Below, piece after piece: positions 16,621-25,083 of a stretch of 64,000 bases of DNA. The stretch is taken from contig JAEWYS010000004.1 of assembly GCA_023458555.1 (NCBI GenBank), forward strand, positions 248,001 to 312,000. Reading direction: 5' to 3'. This stretch comes from Bacteroidota bacterium (GTDB lineage: Bacteria; Bacteroidota; Bacteroidia; Cytophagales; Cytophagaceae). The notes below the pieces were generated by a model. That model saw nothing but the letters and a program-made list of their open reading frames with translations. It was not told the origin of the DNA and searched no databases. The translations under genes were made by a program, and so were the position numbers. Positions within the stretch are counted from its first letter, which is position 1, and every line of letters begins with the position of its first letter.

Positions 16621-17334
16621 TTAAATAAAATCATTCGTATCAACTACTATCAGTTTCGTTTCTTTATGCAACCGGGAAGTAGCAACACATCCACAATAAT
16701 CAGGATCGAATGACAAGAAGCTGAGATACCATTGTCGGCTTTGAATCATCACAAAGTCCTTTTTCAACTGTATGTCTTCCAAATGAATGTACAGTCCCCG
16801 TCCATCTGCTTTGAGCGCTGACTCTTTCATACACCACTGCAAATAAAAAGTCCTTAAGGGATTGTCAGATTTATATATGGTTTTCCATTCAGCCTCATGC
16901 ATGGTATTCTGTACAAACTCAAAATCAATCGCTTTTACCTGCTCTATATCAATCCCGATAGCTTCATCGGGCGACGCTGCACAAAAAACATATTCTCCGG
17001 AATGTGAGATACTAAACTGCAATCCACCAGGGAGATAGGGCTTTCCATAATCATCAACACATATATCTGAGAGTGACGTAGTTTTACAACCAAAATAATC
17101 CAGTGCCTGCTTTAGCAACATTCTGCCCAGCAAATGCCTCATTTGATCTTCTTTTCTGGTCATTTTTAAAACACGAGACCGATTTTCACCTGGCAACGTG
17201 TGAAATATTCTATTACAGGTATCTTCCCAGATCTCTGGATTCGAAAAACAGCATGAAAATATTGTTACCATATCAAACTCTCTTAAATAGTTTCCGGTAA
17301 TTCCGGAATTAAACAAAGCAGAGCAATCATCCAA
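16621..17334 (-). CDS. 4'-phosphopantetheinyl transferase (Sfp type)
   Basis: Converts apo carrier proteins to the holo form by adding phosphopantetheine from CoA. The three family motifs are present: GKPYLPGGLQFSISHSG, AIGIDIEQV (Mg-binding Asp-Glu), and FYLQWCMKESALKADGRGL with the WxxKES core. The size (237 residues) and internal spacing fit the Sfp class and not the shorter AcpS class. A start at 17271 (MVTIFSCCF) aligns better with Sfp than the longest frame at 17334. It lies 170 bases downstream of the synthetase gene on the same strand and is presumably its dedicated activator. Confidence 0.92.
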   Translation of the reverse strand: MDDCSALFNSGITGNYLREFDMVTIFSCCFSNPEIWEDTCNRIFHTLPGENRSRVLKMTRKEDQMRHLLGRMLLKQALDYFGCKTTSLSDICVDDYGKPYLPGGLQFSISHSGEYVFCAASPDEAIGIDIEQVKAIDFEFVQNTMHEAEWKTIYKSDNPLRTFYLQWCMKESALKADGRGLYIHLEDIQLKKDFVMIQSRQWYLSFLSFDPDYCGCVATSRLHKETKLIVVDTNDFI

Positions 17335-17504
17335 AATCTGTACCGGTCAATCACTTCGGTTTTCCAGATGACTGACTTGTTTTTTCTATTGGCAAAATAT
17401 ACTGATATGGATGTATCTCTTGAGTCTCCAAACTGAAAAGACTCTACATAAAAGATGAAACAATACTATTCCCGGCAGATACCGGGAATAGTATTATGAA
17501 AATA

Positions 17505-20500
17505 TCAGATCATTTTCATATAACGGAGATAGGCTTCCATTACCGGTTTATCGAAAACAGCGGGCCGAATATCCGAATCAGCGAGCAATCGTACGGTATT
17601 ATCACTTTTGAAATAATATGTATTTTCGTAGGCCTCTACAAGAGACTTTCCTTCATGCACATCTTCATTAAACAAGTACAGCAAAGCAAATATTGGCACG
17701 TCCTGATTTCTTCGCCATTGCTCAAACCAGGTATGAAAATCAAGTCCTTTCATTTCCAGCCCGGAATACTCGGAAATCCGAACACAAAAATCAGTAAGAG
17801 ACAGGTCATGTTCCGGCAATGGAGCCAGGTTAAAATTGAGTCCCACCGCCTCAGGTTTCTTACTGATATGAGCAATGCTCTTACATACATAATCAACGGT
17901 AACCACTTCATCCTTCAGCCCCATAACCAGGGGGAAAGCCTTGAGTTCGATACAGCTGCGCATCAGTGCACTCCACCACTGATTGAGCGGGGTTGCTCCG
18001 GTTTTACTATGACATACGACAAACCCCAGTCTGAAATTAATAACCGGCAGGCCTTTGTCTCTGGCTTTTGCAGCCATACTGTCCATAACCCATTTGCTGC
18101 GGATATAACCCATATCCCGGCATACAGCAGGCAAATTCTGTTCGATCGGATCGTCTTCAGTCATCCAGGTTTTGCCGGTAAAAGACCTTCCCCAGCTGTA
18201 AACTCCTATAGACGACGAAATAATAAGAAATTTAACCTTACGATGGACAGCGAGATGCAGAATATGACTCATCCCGTCAACATTTGGCTTCCTGATATGT
18301 TCATAGGGCTGCACATAGCTTACATCGCTGCCCATGTGATAAATCACCTCAATCGTCTCCAGCAGATTTTCATATGCTTTTTCTTCGATACCCAGTCTGG
18401 CTTTTGTCAGATCACCTGTCAGTATGACCATTCTGGATTCAAATGCAGGATTCCAGACAAGCTTGAATTTGCTAAATGTACTCTTAATTCGTTCCAGACC
18501 TGATGCTTCATCTTCTGCTCTGACCAGACAATATATAGTCGCTCCGGGATTTTTCGCCATCAGCTCTTCCAGTAAATGGGAACCAACAAAGCCGGTGACA
18601 CCTGTCAGAAAAATATGAGTCGGATTAACGAGTATCTGAGGATCAGGCTGAACATTAATTTCAAAATCAAAAGAAAGTTCAGCGTCTTTTAACAACAAAG
18701 CTTCGACCTGTTTTACTTTTTCCTGCTGAGATACATTATTTTGTCTCAGACGCTGTTCCGCTTCCCTGACAAAGCTGCCAAGATTCGAATAGCTGTACAG
18801 TTCAGGCAATGAAATACGTTTCTGAACATTCTGAGGCAAATGCTCATGAAACTGAGCCAGCATCAGCGAATGTCCGCCCAGTTCAAAAAAATCATCCTCA
18901 TCATTAATATCCTCCAGATTAAGCAGGCTACACCATATTTCTTTTATCTCCTGTTTCAGATTTCCGGCTTCCACATATTCTTTAGCCTTTCGACGGGTCG
19001 GCCGGCCAGGAATATTCAACTGACTTTTGTCAATTTTTCCGGTATGTGTAAGCGGCAATTTTTCAAGAATGATAATTTTATCCGGAACCATATAATTGGG
19101 AAGACTTTGCTTCAGACGTGTCCGGATATCTTCCGGATTTACCGGCCTCCGGTCCAGATCGTATAGTTGAACAAATGCCGCAAGGACAGGCAATCCCTCT
19201 TCCGGACGGTGAACCTTTACAGCAGCATGAGCGACTTGAGAAAGCTGACAGATGTGATGCTCGATTTCTTTCAACTCGATGCGAAAACCCCGTATTTTTA
19301 CCTGATCATCCATACGACCTACAAATTCGATAGTGCCGTCAGGCCGCCAGAAAGCGCGGTCTCCCGATTTATATAGTTTATACCCGTCCCCCTGCTCAGC
19401 TTTGATCCATTCCGGCGCGTCTACAAAAAACTGTCCGGTTTCCTCAGGCCTGTTTATATAACCAAGCGAAAGTTGTATTCCGCCTATGTAAATTTCTCCG
19501 GTTGTACCGGCAGCAACTGTCTGCATATTCGCGTCCAGAATGTAGATATCAGCACCGGGCTGCGGTTTCCCTATGATATGAGGATTCGTATCTTCCTCAA
19601 ACAAGTGACTTACAACACTTACAGTGGTCTCTGTCGGACCATAGACATTGATCAGCCTAACCCGTTTGCTCCAGTTACGAACAGCCTGTTCAGAAGGCAC
19701 TTCTCCTGCAATAGAAAGCGTATGCAGCTTACCAATTGGCTGATCTGCCGGCAATGTGCTTAAAACGGCTGGGGGAAGATAGGGGACTACGTCAATAGTA
19801 TGCTCTACTATATAGTCAAGGAGCGGACGTCCGACAATTTTATTATCCGGGTACAAAAAAACAGTAGCACCTTTAAATAAAGGTACCCAGATATCAATTA
19901 TAGAGACGTCAAAACCCGGAGAGCTAAACTGCAGAGTTCTATCAGCAGCCGAAAAGCCCCACTTTTCGCTAAATGTCTTAACAAAATGGTAAAAACCCGC
20001 ATGGTGTATAACCACTCCTTTAGGTACCCCTGTACTGCCTGAAGTATAGATGATATAAGCCATTTGCAGCGGCTTAATCTGATCCGAGAGTGTCACAGCT
20101 TCATGACTGGCAACACCATCGAGCTTTTCCCTGTCTATATTGATTACAGGCAGATTTTGCCCGCTGAACCGGGACAAGTAATGCTCTTGGGTAATTACAA
20201 GCGCTGTACCGCTATCCTGTAACATTGTCCTGACGCGATTTTCAGGCAATTGCCCGTCAACAGGCAAATAGGCTGCTCCTGCTTTCATCGCTGCCAGAAA
20301 GGCCACAATACGATCAGTCGACTGACGAATACATACTGCAACGACCTGCCCCGGGAATATCCCGGATTCCCGCAGGCGTGCCGTCAGGGCATCAGCCTGC
20401 TCGTTTAGCTGCCGATAACTAAGAGTTCCGGCCTCACTAACCAGAGCCGTTTTATCTGGTTGTGAAGCACATATGGCCTCAATTACTGAAACCACATTAC

Positions 20501-20561
20501 GCTCAAATTTTGCCGATTCCAAACCGGGAAACTGTGAGACATGTTTCGATTGTACATTCAT
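17505..20561 (-). CDS. Single-module NRPS-like synthetase: adenylation, carrier, thioester reductase
   Basis: A 1018-residue A-T-R enzyme. The adenylation domain (1-530) has YTSGSTGVPKG (172-182), NVYGPTETT (305-313), YKSGD (397-401), GRMDDQVKIRGFRIEL (415-430) and HTGKID (506-511). The carrier motif is ELGGHSL with Ser565. The C-terminal reductase begins with FLTGVTGFVG (651-660) and has Tyr819 and Lys823 as the SDR catalytic pair. Asp218 at the place of GrsA Asp235 predicts an alpha-amino acid substrate. The enzyme should load an amino acid, hold it on Ser565 and release it reductively as an aldehyde or alcohol. No condensation domain is present. Architecture resembles Lys2 and carboxylic acid reductases. 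Confidence 0.93.
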   Translation of the reverse strand: MNVQSKHVSQFPGLESAKFERNVVSVIEAICASQPDKTALVSEAGTLSYRQLNEQADALTARLRESGIFPGQVVAVCIRQSTDRIVAFLAAMKAGAAYLPVDGQLPENRVRTMLQDSGTALVITQEHYLSRFSGQNLPVINIDREKLDGVASHEAVTLSDQIKPLQMAYIIYTSGSTGVPKGVVIHHAGFYHFVKTFSEKWGFSAADRTLQFSSPGFDVSIIDIWVPLFKGATVFLYPDNKIVGRPLLDYIVEHTIDVVPYLPPAVLSTLPADQPIGKLHTLSIAGEVPSEQAVRNWSKRVRLINVYGPTETTVSVVSHLFEEDTNPHIIGKPQPGADIYILDANMQTVAAGTTGEIYIGGIQLSLGYINRPEETGQFFVDAPEWIKAEQGDGYKLYKSGDRAFWRPDGTIEFVGRMDDQVKIRGFRIELKEIEHHICQLSQVAHAAVKVHRPEEGLPVLAAFVQLYDLDRRPVNPEDIRTRLKQSLPNYMVPDKIIILEKLPLTHTGKIDKSQLNIPGRPTRRKAKEYVEAGNLKQEIKEIWCSLLNLEDINDEDDFFELGGHSLMLAQFHEHLPQNVQKRISLPELYSYSNLGSFVREAEQRLRQNNVSQQEKVKQVEALLLKDAELSFDFEINVQPDPQILVNPTHIFLTGVTGFVGSHLLEELMAKNPGATIYCLVRAEDEASGLERIKSTFSKFKLVWNPAFESRMVILTGDLTKARLGIEEKAYENLLETIEVIYHMGSDVSYVQPYEHIRKPNVDGMSHILHLAVHRKVKFLIISSSIGVYSWGRSFTGKTWMTEDDPIEQNLPAVCRDMGYIRSKWVMDSMAAKARDKGLPVINFRLGFVVCHSKTGATPLNQWWSALMRSCIELKAFPLVMGLKDEVVTVDYVCKSIAHISKKPEAVGLNFNLAPLPEHDLSLTDFCVRISEYSGLEMKGLDFHTWFEQWRRNQDVPIFALLYLFNEDVHEGKSLVEAYENTYYFKSDNTVRLLADSDIRPAVFDKPVMEAYLRYMKMI

Positions 20562-21004
20562 ATAGCTGGTTGTTTTTGTGAAAAATGCAATGATGCAGTG
20601 TCCACCGGATTCTTATGACAGGGTTGTAAAACCCGAAAAATTATATGACAGGGGCCATAGCTGCCGGAGACTTTATATATATGGTTGCTTATTTTTTAAG
20701 TTAAGTATTTTTTCACAACACACAAATTATTACAAATAAAATACAGGTAATTATAAATTATCATTTGACATATAATCGATATATTCACAAATGACCTCTG
20801 TCCGAATATCGATCATCGAATGAACAGATTCATTTTTACAGTTACTTTTAATCGTTAAGGAGAATTTTAAGACTCAAAGACCGCGGTACCAGCTGAAACA
20901 GGATTTTGTCAAGCCCGGAATACTCTATTAAAAGGTAGGAGACAAAAAGATTTACTTGTAGTGCTCAGCGTAAAATCTTATTTTGCTAAGCTTTGCTTAT
21001 TAAC
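20562..21004. other. Intergenic region upstream of the synthetase
   Basis: Holds the minus-strand leader of the A-T-R gene, including a small hairpin GGGTT-GTAA-AACCC at 20621-20634, and one copy of a dispersed ~70-nt repeat (20843-20915). No coding frame or clear -7 element was found. Confidence 0.4.
20843..20915 (+). repeat. Dispersed ~70-nt repeat, copy 1
   Basis: This segment aligns with 54377-54452 in the same orientation. Shared blocks in order are TACTTTTAAT, AAGGA, TTTAAG, CTCAAAGAYCGCKGTAYCAG and GAAA-CAG-ATT, separated by small insertions. Neither copy lies in a gene. Confidence 0.5.
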
Positions 21005-21030
21005 AAAAAAGCCCCGAATTTCGGGGCTTT
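21005..21030 (-). terminator. Rho-independent terminator of the tRNA gene
   Basis: On the minus strand AAAGCCCCGAA and TTCGGGGCTTT form an almost loopless 11-pair stem followed by TTTT. It lies 11 bases after the tRNA CCA end. Confidence 0.85.
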
Positions 21031-21040
21031 AGATATAAGT

Positions 21041-21117
21041 TGGTGATCCCGGAGGGAGTCGAACCCCCAACCTTCTGATCCGTAGTCAGATACTCTATCC
21101 AATTAAGCTACGGGACC
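21041..21117 (-). tRNA. tRNA-Arg, anticodon ACG
   Basis: The minus strand folds into a complete cloverleaf: acceptor GGTCCCG/CGGGATC (one G-U), D-arm containing TTAATTGGATAGAG, anticodon stem TCTGA/TCAGA with loop CTACGGA (anticodon ACG), and a T-arm GGGGG-TTCGACT-CCCTC. The discriminator is A and the CCA end is encoded. ACG would be edited to ICG and read CGU, CGC and CGA. Confidence 0.95.
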
Positions 21118-21234
21118 CAACCATTACAGAGATATACTCCGTAATTTTGTGCAAAGGTACACATTTTAAATCGATGGCAAAATTTCTTGGGGAAAATAAT
21201 ACAAAACATTCTCAGGAAAGCCCGGGTTCTTTAC

Positions 21235-21242
21235 TAAATTTG
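21235..21242 (+). promoter_or_regulatory. Promoter -7 element of the outer-membrane barrel gene
   Basis: TAAATTTG ends six bases before the ATG at 21248, placing the predicted transcription start about two bases before the start codon. The mRNA would be leaderless or nearly so. No good -33 TTTG is seen. Confidence 0.5.
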
Positions 21243-21247
21243 GGTTC

Positions 21248-21952
21248 ATGAAACGATACTTATTACTTTTTGCTGCTTTATATGGCAGTATACAGATCGC
21301 TTTCGGTCAGAAAGACAGCACACTTATCAAACCTGATTATAACCAGCATACGATTCTGAAAGGCCTGATTATAGATTTGGGTACAGCTTATATACCCTCT
21401 CACAATTATATGGGTATGGATGATTTTTTTGAAGTAAAGACAGGACGTCCATCCACTGTCAATATATACATGCACAAAAATATTTCCTTATTCGGCCATT
21501 ATCTTTCGATATCTCCCGGACTTGGTCTGGGCCTGGACAATTACTACTTCAAAAATGACCTGATTATTGCTCCGGCCGGAGATTCCTTATTCTCCATCAG
21601 TGAAGACGGACTGCGAAAAAGCAAATTATCTGCCAACTATGTTGACATTCCGCTGGAACTGCGTTTTGCATCAGGACCCAATTACAAAAAAGCGTTCAAA
21701 ATAGCTGTCGGAGGAAAGTTCGGAGTATTGTTTAGTGGTAACAGCAAAATAAAATATGACCAGGATGGTACCACTGTAATTCGCAAATTTTCTGATCAAA
21801 GCCTCAATCGCATACGTTATGGACTGACAGGACGCATCACATACGGCCATTTCGGAGTTTTTGCATATTACAGCCTTTCTTCTGTATTCAAAGCCAAATA
21901 TGGCCCGGAACTGACTCCTCTTATCGTAGGAATTACGATAAGTTCGTTCTGA
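21248..21952 (+). CDS. Outer-membrane beta-barrel protein (PorT/OMP_b-brl family)
   Basis: A 234-residue exported protein. The signal peptide is clear (MKRYLLLFAALYGSIQIAFG, cleavage before QKDS). The mature part alternates hydrophobic and polar residues in beta strands, with GLIIDLGTAYIP, LSISPGLGLGLDNYYF, YVDIPLELRFAS and KIAVGGKFGVLFSG typical of the small Bacteroidota outer-membrane barrel family. It ends in Phe, as expected for a barrel (GITISSF). Function is unknown; some relatives (PorT) assist type IX secretion. It converges on the crotonase gene with only 11 bases between stops. Confidence 0.85.
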   Translation: MKRYLLLFAALYGSIQIAFGQKDSTLIKPDYNQHTILKGLIIDLGTAYIPSHNYMGMDDFFEVKTGRPSTVNIYMHKNISLFGHYLSISPGLGLGLDNYYFKNDLIIAPAGDSLFSISEDGLRKSKLSANYVDIPLELRFASGPNYKKAFKIAVGGKFGVLFSGNSKIKYDQDGTTVIRKFSDQSLNRIRYGLTGRITYGHFGVFAYYSLSSVFKAKYGPELTPLIVGITISSF

Positions 21953-21963
21953 GCTATACCGTA

Positions 21964-22746
21964 TCAGAGTCCTGAAAACCGCGGGGGACGTTTTTCCTTA
22001 AAGGCTTTAATACCTTCTTCAAAATCCGGAGACAGTGCTGCGGTAGTCTGCATTACGGCTTCCATTCGGATTATTTCATCCAGGCTGGACTGGCCGCCCT
22101 GGCTGATCAGCTCCTTCAGCATGCAAATAATCTGCCCGGATCCTGCTGCAATTTTATCACTGAAAGAGGCTACTGCTTCATCAAGGGTATCATCTGGCAC
22201 CACCTGATTTATACAGGTAAGCTCTTTGGCTCTCCCGGCGCTGAGATGTTCCCCTGCGGCAAGAAATTCGAAGGTCAGTTTCGGACCCAGTGTTTTCAGC
22301 AAGAAATGGGTTATACCGGAATCAGGCATCAGACCGATCTGACAAAAACCCGGAACCAGTACCGAGCTTTGAGCTGCAATGATACAATCACAGGCCAGCA
22401 GCAACGCCAGTCCGGCACCAGCTGCTTTGCCATGCAGTCTGCCAATTACAGCTTTTTTGTTCTGGACAATAGCCTTGATCACCGGCTCATAATAGTCAAG
22501 AATAATTTCACCGGCATTTAAAGAGCGGGTATCTCCCACTGCAGCCAGATCCTGGCCGGCACAAAAGCCTTTACCTTCTCCGCCAAGCACAATCACACGT
22601 ATATCCGGATCTTTTTCCGCGCACGTGAGCGCATGGGCCAGCTCCTGCAACATAGGAATATTAATCGCATTATAGACTTCCGGGCGATTGAGGAGTATTT
22701 GCACTTTGTTACCCGTTTTATTCCAGCGAAGAGTTGTATAGTTCAT
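21964..22746 (-). CDS. Enoyl-CoA hydratase/isomerase family protein (PaaG-like)
   Basis: A 260-residue crotonase-fold enzyme. The oxyanion-hole segment VIVLGGEGKGFCAGQDL and the second GRLHGKAAGAGLALLLACD are standard; SVLVPGFCQIGLMPDSGITHFL with an Asp follows. The CAGQDL wording and the Asp at the catalytic site resemble PaaG, the ring-opening isomerase of phenylacetate breakdown, but no other paa genes are nearby, so beta-oxidation is equally possible. It is the last gene of a run starting with rpoN, 15 bases after the membrane-protein gene. Confidence 0.88.
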   Translation of the reverse strand: MNYTTLRWNKTGNKVQILLNRPEVYNAINIPMLQELAHALTCAEKDPDIRVIVLGGEGKGFCAGQDLAAVGDTRSLNAGEIILDYYEPVIKAIVQNKKAVIGRLHGKAAGAGLALLLACDCIIAAQSSVLVPGFCQIGLMPDSGITHFLLKTLGPKLTFEFLAAGEHLSAGRAKELTCINQVVPDDTLDEAVASFSDKIAAGSGQIICMLKELISQGGQSSLDEIIRMEAVMQTTAALSPDFEEGIKAFKEKRPPRFSGL

Positions 22747-22761
22747 CCTGCAAAACCTTAT

Positions 22762-23427
22762 TTAAAAAGAAAAATTCAGCAGCATTACGCTGCAGCTTAC
22801 CAGATAGCCAAGCAGATAACCGCCATATACCTGAGCCGGGCGATGAGAGCCGAGATAGAGCCGGGCGCTAAGCACCAGCCCCGAGGCCAGAACACAAAGC
22901 AATACAGGTATAAGATAGTTGATAGCCGGAAAAAGCCGTACAATCGACAATAGAATACCCAACGCTGCTCCCAGACCGACCGAATGCACACTTATTTTAA
23001 CATATTTGCTTATAAGTCCGGTCAACGCTACAAGAAAACTCACAATAAAGGCAATCTGAAACAGTGTTGTGTTTAACTGACGAAACATCGTATAGTTCAA
23101 AGCAATGTAATATCCTGCCACAAACAGGAAAGGATATATTCTGTCTTCCTTTTTCTCCATCAGGAAATCCGCGGGCTGGAATGTCTGACGCAGCATTATG
23201 CCGGTCACAAGCACCACTAGCGCCGGAATAACCGCTGTACTGATCAATACCACCAGCAGCAGATTGGAAAAATCTTTTTCCATAACCGGATGCAAAATAG
23301 CCGGTGAATACACCATAAAAATGAATGTAAGCCAGAAAAAAAGAAAGATGGGATGAAAGGCGACGGAAATCACCCAGGCCATCCCTTTATTAAACTGTAT
23401 TGTTTTTCGAAGATACCGGTAACTCAT
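22762..23427 (-). CDS. Membrane protein related to PAP2 phosphatases, probably degenerate
   Basis: A 221-residue protein with six hydrophobic helices. Traces of the PAP2 signature remain: VKISVHSVG in place of PSGH, and ARLYLGSHRPAQVYGG in place of SRxxxxxHxxxD, where the histidine is kept but the aspartate is replaced. The first KxxxxxxRP motif is not clear. It may have lost phosphatase activity. Its start overlaps the rpoN stop by four bases, and the crotonase gene follows after 15 bases, so it is the middle gene of an operon. Confidence 0.7.
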   Translation of the reverse strand: MSYRYLRKTIQFNKGMAWVISVAFHPIFLFFWLTFIFMVYSPAILHPVMEKDFSNLLLVVLISTAVIPALVVLVTGIMLRQTFQPADFLMEKKEDRIYPFLFVAGYYIALNYTMFRQLNTTLFQIAFIVSFLVALTGLISKYVKISVHSVGLGAALGILLSIVRLFPAINYLIPVLLCVLASGLVLSARLYLGSHRPAQVYGGYLLGYLVSCSVMLLNFSF

Positions 23428-24863
23428 AGTTCTTTTCTGAGACGCGCCACCGGTATATTCAACTGTTCTCTGTACTTCGCCACCGTACGGCGGGCTATGG
23501 TGTACCCTTTATCATTCAGCAGCTTTTCAAGCTTTTCGTCTGAATATGGCTTACGCTTATCTTCAGCGTCAATCAGCGTTTTTAGAATATGCTTTACCTC
23601 ACGACTGCTTACATCTTCGCCTGAATCAGTGGCAATGCCTTCGGAAAAGAAATATTTCAGAGGATAAATACCAAATTCAGTCTGTACCGCTTTACTGTTA
23701 GCTACCCTTGACACAGTCGATATGTCCATATCGATTTCATTGGCAATATCTTTAAGAATCATAGGCTTGAGACGACTTTCATCTCCTTCCAGAAAAAAAT
23801 CATACTGAAAGCGAACAATCGCTTCCATCGTTTTGAGCAGAGTCAGCTGCCGTTGTCTGATAGCATCGATAAACCATCTGGCCGAATCCAGCTTTTGCTT
23901 GACAAACGATACAGCTTCTTTCAGCTTCTTGTCCGTTTTGGAACTTTTATCATAGGTCTCAAACATTTCCTGGTACGACTGACTTACCCGAAGCTCCGGA
24001 GCATTGCGGCTATTAAGGCTTACCTCAAGCTTGCCATTGTTGTTGACCAGAATAAAATCCGGAATCACATACTGGGTTTTGAGATCACCACCGGATACTC
24101 CTCCCGGCTTTGGATTGAGCCGTGTGATAATAGTGACAGCATCTTTTAAATCCTCATCAGACAGATTCATTTTTTTCTGGATCTTATCATAATGCTTTTT
24201 GGTAAACTCCTCAAAATGATCCTGCAATATTATAATAGCGCGCTGCACTTCAGGCAAAGCCTGATCTTTACGCTCAAGCTGCAGAAGAAGACATTCCCGG
24301 AGATTACGGGCAGCAATACCTGCCGGATCAAAATCCTGAATCTTAAAGAGAATTTCCTCTACTTCTTCCTCACTGGTCATGATATTGGCAGAAAAAGCAA
24401 GATCATTGACTATATTTTCCAGTTCGCGGCGCAGATAACCATCCTGATCAATACTGCCGATAATCTGATGTCCGATAACGTTCTGACGCTCATCCAGACG
24501 CAGATAGCCCAGCTGGGCAATCAGTGAATCATTGAGCGTTGAATGGCTTACTATGGGTATTTCGCGCTCTTCTTCATCAGAAGGGCCATCTCCCTGCATT
24601 TTATAGCCGCTTATATCATCATCCCGTATGTAGTCTTCTACATTAATATCATCATCATAGTCATCCTTTTCCGGCTCATCATCACCATATTCTCTTTCTT
24701 CATCATATTCCTCACGCCCTTCTTCCAGGGCCGGATTTATTTCCAGCTCTTCTTCAATTCTGGAATCCAGCTCCGCCGTCGGGATCTGCAATAGTTTTAT
24801 AAACTGAATCTGCTGAGGAGACAGTTTCTGCTGTAGTGTTTGTGTTAATCCTAACTTCTGCAT
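23424..24863 (-). CDS. rpoN: RNA polymerase sigma-54 factor
   Basis: The 479-residue alternative sigma factor has all three regions. Region I is the Q-rich activator-binding helix at the N-terminus (LTQTLQQKLSPQQIQF, LLQIPTAELDSRI). Region II is acidic (EYDEEREYGDDEPEKDDYDDD). Region III includes NEIDMDISTVSRVANSK, and the C-terminal RpoN box reads ARRTVAKYREQL. It recognises -24/-12 promoters and needs an AAA+ activator; none is encoded in this window. It is first in an operon with a membrane protein and a crotonase. Confidence 0.97.
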   Translation of the reverse strand: MQKLGLTQTLQQKLSPQQIQFIKLLQIPTAELDSRIEEELEINPALEEGREEYDEEREYGDDEPEKDDYDDDINVEDYIRDDDISGYKMQGDGPSDEEEREIPIVSHSTLNDSLIAQLGYLRLDERQNVIGHQIIGSIDQDGYLRRELENIVNDLAFSANIMTSEEEVEEILFKIQDFDPAGIAARNLRECLLLQLERKDQALPEVQRAIIILQDHFEEFTKKHYDKIQKKMNLSDEDLKDAVTIITRLNPKPGGVSGGDLKTQYVIPDFILVNNNGKLEVSLNSRNAPELRVSQSYQEMFETYDKSSKTDKKLKEAVSFVKQKLDSARWFIDAIRQRQLTLLKTMEAIVRFQYDFFLEGDESRLKPMILKDIANEIDMDISTVSRVANSKAVQTEFGIYPLKYFFSEGIATDSGEDVSSREVKHILKTLIDAEDKRKPYSDEKLEKLLNDKGYTIARRTVAKYREQLNIPVARLRKEL

Positions 24864-25035
24864 ATCAATTTAAAAACCAATTTTCATATCAATTCGTCAC
24901 TCAGACAGCCAAAAATTATGCCTGATCACTTCTGAGTCTTCCGGAACTTTGACATCTTAAATCTACTAAAATATTCTCAAAGGAATTTTATGTTTATCAC
25001 TCAGGTTATGAAATAATAGTTTCCGCGGATTTTTC

Positions 25036-25043
25036 TAAATTTG
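25036..25043 (+). promoter_or_regulatory. Promoter -7 element of asnS
   Basis: TAAATTTG matches the Bacteroidota -7 element; the predicted start near 25047 gives a leader of about 37 bases. No convincing -33 element. Confidence 0.45.
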
Positions 25044-25083
25044 CCGGCAAACGTTTTTAGAAAAAATAAAAATCTTCTGATAA

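Noticed and set aside
17496..18503. A 335-codon frame antisense to the reductase part of the A-T-R gene
   Set aside because: It lies wholly inside a gene with clear motifs, has no family features and is a shadow of biased codon use.
20621..20634. GGGTT-GTAA-AACCC hairpin in the synthetase leader as a riboswitch
   Set aside because: Five pairs only, with no conserved riboswitch core nearby.
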